NCBI GenBank assembly: GCA_916613615.1
Contig: OU744726.1
Coordinates: 57,242,987-57,306,986 of the forward strand
DNA from: Steromphala cineraria
Taxonomy: Eukaryota; Mollusca; Gastropoda; Trochida; Trochidae
Length of the DNA: 64,000 bases
Direction of reading: 5' to 3'
Part shown: positions 23,201 to 35,200 of the stretch, one piece after another
How the letters are laid out: the number at the start of each line of letters is the position of its first letter
Numbering within the stretch: position 1 is the stretch's first letter
Program-made: the position numbers and the translations under genes
The notes under the pieces: model-generated
Told to the model about the DNA's origin: nothing
Databases searched by the model: none
The model's input: the letters and a program-made list of their open reading frames with translations, nothing else

Positions 23201-26200
23201 TCTTCTTCATACAATGCTTAGTATACTAGCATGCTTTGATAGGCTGATTAGCCTTGCAGTGTATTTTATTATTAAACACAACTTTGCATACAAAATGGGA
23301 TTCGATTTTTGCCCTGGTTATCAACATATCGAGGGCGAGGGCAAGCGCATTTGAAGGGAGGACAGATTCAGTTGGGGACTGAGTCAGTACCTGAGGTGTA
23401 GACAGTGGGCTGGGGTTGCTCCTTCTCCGCATCCATGTTCTTCTTCCTCTGTTTGACGGCACAGTAGATGAAGATGGCGAGAAGAGCGATGAAGATGATC
23501 ACCCCAGCGACGGCTATACCGACGATTACGCCGGGAGCGAGAATACTGCTGTCGTAGGCCATTGTGGCACGTTCGAAGTCGATATCAGGACCTGTAAACG
23601 AAAAGGTGCCATTGGTGAAATATAAGTAATAATATGCGAATATATCATATAAAAAAATGCATATATCCATATGCCTGATTAACAAACTTTTTCTCCAATC
23701 ATTTTTCAAAATTGTACTTTTATAAACATTGCTACTTCACAAGTGTTATTTAAGAGAGATGCATGGGAAAATACCCTCAACATAAACAATAAAGCATACA
23801 TTTACGACAAAGAACTCACAAGGTTCATAATCCTCCTCCATTTTGATATTTTCATAAGTTTAAACTAAATACTGATGACAAATATACACTGCCCCTGGTC
23901 TGTCTCTCTCCTGTTGGTGTCCTGGCTAAAATCTTAATGACAATGGTAACATTTCAACAGAAGGTCGTTCACGACACGTGCTACGTGATATGTCGGAAGG
24001 GGATTAGTATTTTCTTCCTCACACAGATGTACGTACTTCAAGGAACGTGCCCTTCCTGCTGACTTTATGTTTTGAAACTAAGCTTGTTGTTTCTTCCGTT
24101 GGATGTTCAGTTACCAGGCCAGAAGGAAATCTGTTGGCTACTGTGATGAATGTGTTTAACGGAAGGATTTTCATCCTATAAATGTATCAAGGTTTGTTAA
24201 AAATCTTCTTAGGATATATCAAATAATAAGCAGGTGATTTTGTTGATTAGAGACTTACTTTTAAGCCAAAATTGCATTATTTTTCAGAGTGGGATATACA
24301 ATGTTAACATAGTTTAGATAGATATCTAAAAATGACGAAAACAACATTCAAGCCCAATCAAATCAACAAAGCGTTTGCATGTCCATTGACAAAGTTGTAG
24401 GTAACTGGACGAATCTGAATGAATAAATACATTTCCTCTTAAAAATGCATAATCCCATGAAATACAACTGTGATTGTACGTATTTTACCTTAACGAGCCC
24501 AGCATGTTGGCACTCAGCTCGAAATCAACAGATCAGAAGCAACAATTTGGTCTGCAATCTCATATCATCTCCATTATTTGAGAGATCACCCAGTGGTCAA
24601 TTCAGATCATCTTCATTGTTTCAGGGATCATTAAGCGCAAGTTTCAGACCGCCTTAATTTTACAGGGACCATTCATTGATCATTTAAGACATTCTTCGTT
24701 TCTTCCGAGAACCTCCAGTGGAAATCTCAGACCATCTTTACTATTCAGGGAAGCTGCAGTGGAAATCTCTGACCATCTTTATTATTCAGGGAACCTCCAG
24801 TGGTAATCTCTGACCATCTTTATTATTCAGGGAACCTCCAGTGGTAATCTCTGACCATCTTTATTATTCAGGGAACCTCCAGTGGTAATCTCAGAACATC
24901 TTCATTATTCAGGGAACCTCCAGTGGTAATCTCAGACCATCTTTACTATTCCGGGACCATCCAGTTAATATCAGACCATCTTCATTATAAAGGGATCATC
25001 CAGTGGTAATCAAAGACCATTTTCATTATTCAGGGAAGTTCCAATGGTAGTTTCAGTCCATTGTCCTTATTTCAAGGTCATATAGTAGACATTGGAGTGG
25101 AACTTAGCGGACAGTGGGGATACATACCTTGGTCGGTGGTGATGACGATGTTGAACCTGTAGCTGAGGTACGCGGCGGACTGCTTGACGAAGCTGAATTT
25201 GATGTTCTCCGACCGGGAGTCGTACTTCTTCAGTGTGTTACCACATCTCAGTACCAGCTGCAGACAGAAGACAAGGGCATCACCACACTGCTGCTAAACA
25301 GTCATTTACTCAGACTGATGTCTGTACGTAAGAAAACAATAAATGTGTATAATTTAACCCCAAGTCAATGTTTTTAGAAGCGCCATGTTGGAACTTCCCA
25401 GCATAAGCGAAACCCTAGGTCCCAGGGTAGAAACTTAGTACTGGGGATGCAACGGTTCTAAAGATGAAGTTGGAGAATTTTAAAGGTTTTTTTCTGAGAC
25501 CATTATGGTTAAAGTGAAGTACATTCATTTGACAAATCGTTATAGGATACTTGTTTTTTTAAATTATTGACATTTTCAGTTAGTCAATTATGTACTCATA
25601 TATCGTTTATATAAGATCGAAATACATATACCCCTTACTTATTTTCATACATGTATTTAGTAACCATGTTTTATGTCAAACAAGTAATTTACATTGCATA
25701 TATGTCAGTCTAAGTAAACCTAGCCTCACTATTATCCGCTACACTGCTATACTGAGTCTAGAAAGGCTTGGTTGAGAATCGCGTCAGCCCACGTGACCAA
25801 GTTGACCAATCAGAACTGATCTTACTAAGCCACAATAGTGTGCCTTCGCACGTATAACGTTGGAGGGTCATAGGTCGCAGAAAGGTCGGCTGACGCGACC
25901 CTCAACCAGACCTTTCTAGACTCAGTATAGCAGTGTAACGGATAATAGTGAGGCTAGGTTTACTTAGACTGCATATATGTAAGAAACAGCGCAAATCTTC
26001 TTTAATCTTGATATCCATTCTTAAAAGAGAGAACAGTTTCCGTACCGTTGCACAAATAGGCTCTGTTGTTACCTTTGTAAGGCTAGTTTAACTGCTATGA
26101 TTTATGCTCAAAAATAAATATTTAATACATAAACTGTATAACGTATAATTCAGAAAGAGTTAAGAAGTAAAGGTTCATACAGATATAGCGAACATGCAGG

Positions 26201-29200
26201 TGTGTGAACAGTGAATTAATTCGGGTGAATAATGTTAAGCAGATTTGTTAGTCTTGGATTGTTAGTAACAAGGACTTTCAATTCGATTCCCTGAAAACAC
26301 TTTAATTCATTAAAAATGTCACAAATCCTAATTCAAACATATCCGCATCCGCACACGTAGATCTGAAACTAAAACGGAAAAAGCACAGCATGAATTTAAG
26401 GATGCATTCCACCAGATAAATGCGCATGCGCAAACGGAACAAGTTTAGGAGATCAAGCTGATGAGTGGACGGCATGGCGGCTTGCTGGTTAATCCTATAG
26501 CAACACGAGTTAATCCTCTTTCTCAAGCGGCGCTACCACAACTTCGTCACGTGACCTTCAATGACGGTGACCTTGACCCCAAAACAAAGTAATGCACAAA
26601 CAATGAACTCAGTAGAGAGGACTGGACCAGTGAGGAATGCAATGGACACGTTACGTTGCATGCAGGTCTTAAGCTTTGGGAGTTGAATGGGGAAACAACT
26701 TAGATAGGAAATAGTCATATGAAACAACTACAGCTACTTTACAAATACAAAAATTTTCGTGTTTTCGTGCAAAATTGATTTATGCAGAAGTTCCGTTGGG
26801 ACATGCGCAGATGGTGTCAAAGCTTGCATCCTCACAAATTCAGCTATCTCTACTCACTGCAGGAACGTTCATGAAGCCAGATCCATCGAAGATCTCCATT
26901 CGAGCTCCACAATCCGTGATGACCACATCGCTTATGTAGACCTTGAAACGTCGGTTTGCAGTGGTTCTTAAAGAGACAGTGCACTTATCCCGCGTGGCAG
27001 TGCCCCCTGGTAACTGAGGAGGGTTTGCCTTCAGGAGGACGATGTCACTGTCATCCAACTGGAAGGAGCTTAGCTGATCACATTGGCTACTCTCCATGTC
27101 AACTGTAACCATAGCAACAGGAAAATGACGTTACTGGTGTGGAGAATCAAGGCATGATGTTGACCGAGGACATCAACTTCCGGTAAACAATTCAAATCTT
27201 TGGAATAGAAGTAAACTAGCACGATATTTTAAAACCCAGAATGTGACAACTGATAATATTGATAACATTCAAAACATTCAACGCAAGGACACACTACAAC
27301 TTAAATAATATTTGGAGAAGGATGCTTTGTAAGGATAACAAGTGAAGTCTAAAGTAATTTCCCGTTTTGTCTTTTGCGAGTCTGAACGTTGAAATAAGTT
27401 TGGAGGTTCATGTCCTATAATATGTTTATGTTACCAGAGATATCGCGGTGTCCTTGACCTTGCTAAAGATAAAGGGTTTGATTCCATTGTTTGTGACCTG
27501 CTTGTCGGCAATCGACGACAACCCTGACCAAACCCGCTGATATTGTGAATTTAGGATTTGAGTGTTAACCGTTTCCTCTTATCTAACCTACATCTAGCCA
27601 TGTGTCGTTTTTACGACTTTCAAAGGTTAAATTAGACTCTTTACAGAGTAAATGTTAATAAATCAACATTAAAATTTCATTATGTAAAACTGACGACAAT
27701 AAAAGTAAAAATCAAGATATTTCAAGACAACATTCCAGCTCAAGTATTATAATGAACAACAAGCATTGTAGAAATCGTTTTGGTTCTGAACGAGTCACTC
27801 GTACGTCCTTTACCTGACAACCTTATCTCAACATGTGAAAAACAATATAACTAACCGTTGATTATAAACAGATAAACTGCGTCGTTGCCACACAAAGCCA
27901 AAAAAGGTTATCAAGCCTTCGAAGCTGTGAGAACAGAGTTTTATTGTTTTTACATACTAAAAAGAATAAAATGTAAAATAGTTTAAAGGGGCAGTAACAC
28001 GTTTTTTTTAATTATTTTATATTTTAAATATTTCACTGATGATTGTAAGTTAATGCTAAATATATTATTTTGACAGTGTCAAAAATCTCATTACACAAGC
28101 CAATCATCCATAGTCAGAGGACAAAATATGAATATTCACATAAAATCCATTGGCGGCCATTTTTTGTGAACACCTTTAATTCAGTTTGTGTAAGAAAAGG
28201 GAATCGCATGGCTAAACTATACGTTATATATTTTAATTATTACTGCTTCATTTAGTTTAAATACATTGTCTTTCAATTGGAACCATTTATTTTCATTTTC
28301 TTGACATCACCTTATTATCCCACTATAAACGTGCTACTGCCCCTTTAATATCGTCGTTTACTTGCTTTGAAGAGTATCAAGTGTGTGTCGTAGCTTGGGA
28401 AATAATACATGTCTCTGTGTACGACAACAACTAACCTCGAGAAAACAAACGCAATGACTCGTGTGTCTACCTATCAGATGTTCTGATGACGTAAGTGTGT
28501 GTATTCATTACAAAAAAATGCTTAAGATAGTATTCATTGTACACGTTTAAGGGTTTTTCCTTAAGCACATCAGTAGTATTTCGACATCTTCAATTATTTT
28601 CATTTTTCAAAGTAGTTGTTATTTGAAATGAATATATATGTCTGAAACAGCATCTGCACTGACATCTGTACGACCTTATTACAAAACAATTCAAGGCATA
28701 AACATATCGTATGATTTAGCTTCAATGAAGTTAAGTTCAGTTTGTACACAGAGTAACATACAACGTAAAATATAGGTACTGTAATTGTAAATACGCAACA
28801 AACAATAAGGTGACCTTATTAAATGCAGGTGCATTTCACAATAAAAGCTTCTTAAATGAATCTTTATATTTGCAATATTTTTATTTAGTAACTTTGAAAT
28901 TCCAAGTGTTTTAGATACAAGATGATTGCCAAATATCACCGCTTCCTCTTTAGAACGCTAGATCATCTGTCCCATATATCTCAAACTGTCAGGCTGTCCA
29001 GTGGTCACCTATGTTTGACCAGTCCTCGAGGTCATCACACTTTAGGTCAGATGTCCGGTCTCCTATCCGGTCAAACTGTGGTCAACGTCTTGAACCATTT
29101 ATATAACATTTTGATTATCTTCAAACAGTAAGTCGTAGTTACTGTGAACACTGTGCTTTCCAAAATCCTGGTTGGCAATTCTTACTGGTTTTGGGTGGAA

Positions 29201-32200
29201 TAAAATACGAAATTGTGTTACATATTTTTCACCCGAGATGTATTTTACATTTCCTTTAGAATACGATATCCTTAAAATTAAAAAAAAACAAAAACAATTA
29301 CGTGTCAAAGGTGAAAATGTGATGTTTGAGTTTCCGGGACAACAAAACTACACAAGAACCTACTCTGTCGTGTTTATCTTGTTGATGGGGTAACATGTTC
29401 AATAAAAGCAACCAGGGACACTTCAATAATTCCCCTACAAGTTATGACACATTTCACGGACGATATGATACTGTCAACTCTCGTACAGTAGAATATTACA
29501 AATTCTAAAATTGTTTAAGTTTATGTTGGGTCCGGTTACCTGTCGTAAGTAGGTCAGCATTGCATGACTCACCTGCACTATCTACCTGAGTTATCTACTC
29601 TACTCAGGTGTAGCAGCGTTCCTTCTGGGAGATACAGGTATGCATATCCTACAACTCAGGACTACACGTGGAAGATTGCACACATAGATAGTGTCCATGT
29701 TTATTAAAGTAGCCTTAATTTAGTTGTGAAAGTGTCCTCTTTAGGCAGACAATGGATTGTACAAGTTACGTAGTAAGATTCTTTCATCGAATATTGGACG
29801 AAGCTCAAGAGCTATGATATTGGTCTTTCCTGAAGGACCTAAACTTGCCTCTGGATAATATTATGTCAACGTCTATTAAATATCATAGAATTGAACACGA
29901 CATCCTTTAGTGACGTGAATGATGTATATCCATAGTATATCCTTAACATATCAATAGACAGTATAGACAGACGAACACTGTTGGCAATATGCCCAAAACT
30001 TATTTCATCCACGCAAAATGAAGATGTTGAAGTAAGGCTGTGAATATGGTGGCTTTAATATATTAATATCACAAGTTGACATACTCTCCTTATAGTGAAC
30101 AGTTGTTGGACGACACTAACAAAATTGAAAGTTTTACATATGTTTTACACTGACATGGTGCTACGGGAGATAGCAAGCAAGTTTATCTATCTACCATCTG
30201 CATGCATGTATCAAACGAAGGGAAAGGTTATCCGTTACCGATGTTTCGGAAAGCGTGGGAAAAATTCTTTGCATAACTTAAGATAAAAAAAATTCTCTGC
30301 AAGTTAGCCGTTTCAGAATACAATTTAAGGTAAAATATATACTTCTTCAAATATAAGGAAGAAATACAATGTTTACTGACTTTCATCCGATTCTCTTTCA
30401 AATGTATGATAACTGCAGAAAAATATTTTACTCATAATTGAATTTTTAAATATGAACATATTCATTCCATTAAACTGAAAATTAAGAACATAAACAGTTC
30501 ATGCCAACTGGTTGAATAACAACCTTCTCAAGGATTTAAATGCTTTGAAATTAATTCTAAATTTGTGAAATATTTGTCAACATCAACACAGAATGGTTGA
30601 CATTTCAATGTTACGCTTTGTTTTGGCAGCATACAAAGCATGGCTTGAATGCCAGAGTTTAAACAGAGGCAACATTACAACGTTATGCTGGCAGTTTGTC
30701 AACAACTGGGGTCAAAGGTCGGATGAAGGTCGCCATAACCCGCTGCTGGGGTCACGTGTACATTCATCTAATGAGGTAATTGACAAGCAAATATGCAAGT
30801 AGTGCGGGCGAGTGTGGGGTCAAACATGGAGGTGATAAAACCGTATCGTCATCATCACCTAATAAAATTATTCCATGGCTACTGTTAGAGGTTTTATAGT
30901 TTCCCAGTTCTATGTAAATATTACCATAATTGTGATAAATGATATATTACTAACTAGACCGTCTGTTTGTTGAGATGGGTATGACACAATATTTATCATC
31001 ATAAATGGATTGTTTTGATAGTTGTAGTCATTGTTTTATATGAATTAAAATATATATACTGGAAAAAGTAGGGATATTGATATTTTTCTTATGGTTAATA
31101 CATCAGTTGGCCAATGAAGAAAATTGTCAATATGAATTATTTTAACATGCTCATACATATACATATCCTTAATTATTCTTCTCCAGTATATAAACATGTC
31201 CATAATAGTCATAGTTGGTTATAGTGAAATATGAACGTTTTTGTACCGCCACCATCTAAAAGTTTGTGTCTAATGTATAAATATATTTCTATGTTGAATT
31301 CATAATACAAAATGTACTCGATAACAAACGATTTATTGAAACTTGAGACGAGTGTTGTTTCATTGTGCTAAACATCAATTCAGGTTATTATCTACGACGT
31401 TCGTCTGGTTTGGACTTACGTGATTTTCATGACGATTTTATAAGAAAAAAAATCTGACTCGTAACTTGACGTTTGGTAAGACATAGCTGAAAGAGTCTAT
31501 CATAACCATCTATATCACTCGTACTGTCAACTGTATTTGAGCTTGGTTTCTGGCTGTAAAGTTTCTTATTCTCACGGCAGTTGCTTGAACAATTTCATTT
31601 TTCATTATCAAAACTGCATACGTTCATATGAAATTATGAATGACAATTCGAATTTCGTCTTTATTATTCATATCATTTATCGGGGAGTTAAGCAATACAA
31701 AATGGAGGGAATGTTTAACAATATTTAAAATGTGATATGCGTGTCTCAAACGGGTAAGTCAAGTTCTAAAGCATCAAGCTGTTTACAAATTCCATTAAAC
31801 TCCTTCCCGTATCATTATAAGCGGTAAATTCCTTTCAGACAGTTATTCAATATGAAACATAAAATAAAGTTTTATTCACGTTCCCCCGATATAAACCATC
31901 CTCTGTTCGTATACGTTTGGATCCAACGGGGAAAGCAATAAATCATATATATAAGCAGTTTTGAGATTAATGTCCGGGTTTAACTAAGTATTTTTAAACA
32001 TGATGCCTGCTGACTTGTTTGGGTCACATAAACATTTTAGATAGTTCAAGATATTTTGATAAAATCACAGGTTATCTCATTTTCAGGCCAAAACATATAT
32101 ACAGATAAAGATTTTAAGGCATTTTTATTTTTGGATAAGACAAGGCGTTTGCTTAAGAGCTTAATTTATAAGAGTAATTCACTTATTTCAAGGCAGGTAG

Positions 32201-35200
32201 TATCACTGGTTGGAGAAATCCTGCAACACATTCGTGTTGCTACATTTCAGTGAAACGTATCAGTAAAGTTTGTGACCATAAGTTTCTGGTTAGAAAAGTA
32301 ACCCATTTAATTCCAATATAGTGCTCCACTCAAACATTACCCAACCTTCTCTAAAGGAAAAAGTCGCCGATGATCTGACGGGATTCGAACCTAGAACCTC
32401 TTGATGTAAAGTTCGATTGCCTTAAAACTATGCATTTAGTCCTGTCCGCGATGATAAAATGGAGATGAAATGATTACTCATGGAGACTGACTAATGATAT
32501 CGTTACAAATCAAGAACCATGGGAATCAAGATGTCTTTGTGACAAAGACTTAAAAATAGAGCACGTGGACTTGGAGACATGAGTGTCAATCTTAACAGTC
32601 ACTGTGTCAATTACACGCCAGATTGCGTGTCTCTAACGTTATTAGTACCATCAGACAGCGCCATAACGCACAGGTGAAAGAACAAAGAATTTTGGATAGT
32701 GTTGTATCTTTTTATAATGAAAGTATAGGCGTCATCGAGATAGCAAGAATAGCAATATAACTAGATCAATGGCAACTTACCGGAATCATATTGCAAATTT
32801 TCTATGTCGTTCACATTCTTAAATTAGTTACAAACCAAACGATATTTATAAATTTCTGCCACTTTACATGCCTTTTTTTAACTAAGTTTTTCTTTTTGTG
32901 ATATTTCTTCCAAATTCTAATATTGTCGAAATTTTCATTTCGGAGATTAAATGTTGGAAGGATTTTACTTCCCAGTAAATGTACAATGTAATGTAGAAGT
33001 TGATAAAACTGACAAAAATTCATTATACAATATTTCGTCGATTCTTAAATACAGTAGAACTCGGATATAACGAACTCCAAGGGACCAAAGAATTTAGTTC
33101 GCTTTATCCGGTGTTCGCTATACGCATATAATTTTAATGATATTATATAGGGACGGGACTTGAATTTTTTTTCGCTATATCCGAGTGTTCGCTATATCCG
33201 TGTTCGCTATATCCGTGTTCTACTGTAGATTGTAATCAATCGAGTGTAAGTTAAGCTTGTACATGCAAAATATTTTCACATCAACTTCTAATTAATATCT
33301 AATAAGTCAGTAAATCCTTGTTTTGGCCAGAATACGTTTAAATGTCAAAATATTCAGTTTTAGTTACCATTAGTTATGGTTTTAAAATATATCCAAGCTT
33401 ACATGAGCCTAAAGTTAAGTGAACTGTTTTCTCAATGAACTAAAGAACTGCGAATCCCTCAACTATGCTTGGCGAATGATCGCAACCATATGAATCCAGA
33501 GTTTTGGTTTTGTCATGATCAACGAATATTTCTATATTCAAGAGAATTCATCGAGCGTGAAGTCCTAACTTAGTGTATGGGACATGCTCAGTGTGGACAA
33601 TAAACCTCATGTGTGTATGTATTCAGACAACCTGGTGTTACCTTAGACAGGTAGGTGTCGATACTGCAGGGATATCACACTGCAAAAGTAATCGTGACTC
33701 GGGAATAAGAGAAGTATGACGTCACAACACTTGCTGAGAGAATGTGACGCCATGTTGGTGTCCACTATGCAGCAGTAATACCTTCAGACACCCAGGTGTT
33801 AGTTTCTACATATTGACTCTAAATTTGGTCGGGACGTAACGTCATATCAAAATAGGTTATTTGGAAAGATGACATGAAATGTCAATATTGTCATCGCGTT
33901 GTACTATTTGTTCTCAAAACGTATCCAGTGGTATCATAACATCGTAAGAAAATGATATTTTTACCAAGACGAATTGTACTTTTCTGATAATTTTCTGAAG
34001 TAATCATGTTTTCATTACTGTAGTCATTCTTAAATCGTAAAATATAATAGCAAATATTATCTTTCATAATGACGGTTGTCACGTTTTGCGTGTCCCACAA
34101 ATCATTTGTGGGAATCATTGATTACATATTACATACAACAATTCCACACTTGCCTTTAATTGTTTTTTTGTATAAACAACCTGCTTGTTTCCTTATATCA
34201 ATGGACCTAACGAAATATGTTCTGCTAATCTGATAGGAGATTGCTAACATTCATAAACAGCTGCATAAACAGCTGACCAATCAATGAACATTGTCTAGCG
34301 GTATAGCGAGGACATCTGTCAGCCCTTATCAAGGTATCAAACAATTAACAAGACCTGAACTAATCACCTGAGGCAATTACAGGTTAATTAGCGTTTATAA
34401 GGTGTGGTAATTAACGCCAATTATTTCATTCTAGTGTTGGTAATCACAATTAAAAAAAAGAAATAAATTTTAAGTCCACTTCCTTCTAACTCCCAAAATA
34501 AACTAAAAATATGTTTTAACTGATTGTTTGTTTATATTTTCGTTTAAATTTGGAAACAGGAAATAGCGATAATAAATTAGTATATCAAGGAAGTTTTTTA
34601 ACAGCATAGTTCATATATTCTTCATGAGCAAATCCTTGAGGATAAAAGTTAACAAGTAAAAACTCGCAAGGGTTGCCAGGTCGAACCCTTATTTATTGAC
34701 CCTTAGACTGTCACGCCTACAAGTTAAAATTTACGATAAGACCAGGCGAAACAACCTAACAACCACAGTACAAAAAGACAATATATCATTTAGACATACT
34801 TATTATTACGCTTGATCAGGGCTGGAATTAACCATACGGTGGCCCTTGTCATTTGGACACATTATATTGATCGTTTGGTCGACGCAGCCTGAGGATAAAA
34901 ATAGTCACTGTACAATTTCGATTTACGTAACATAAAGCTGGTTTGGACAGTATTGAAAGACTTGAGGGAGGCTTGACAAACGGGTCTAACTTGACTTTCT
35001 TATGGTTTGTCTAACATTATTACGTTCACCAAACAAAACATTGGTCAAATATCGTTTATTTTCAACGCGGAATAAAGTCAACACTGAATGGGCATTTGCA
35101 TCCGTTTCAGCATATATAATGTGTGATGTAGATCATATGCTTACTTCTTACTCATGTGAAATTTGGAGAATACTCAATTAAGTATTCAGACAATCAAAAG

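Larger units (their letters stand above)
28349..33049. other. Intron 1 of the CUB gene, central part; no exon seen
   Basis: Holds the short TIR element at 31.05 kb and the tRNA-like remnant at 32.4 kb. No other feature was supported. Confidence 0.5.
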
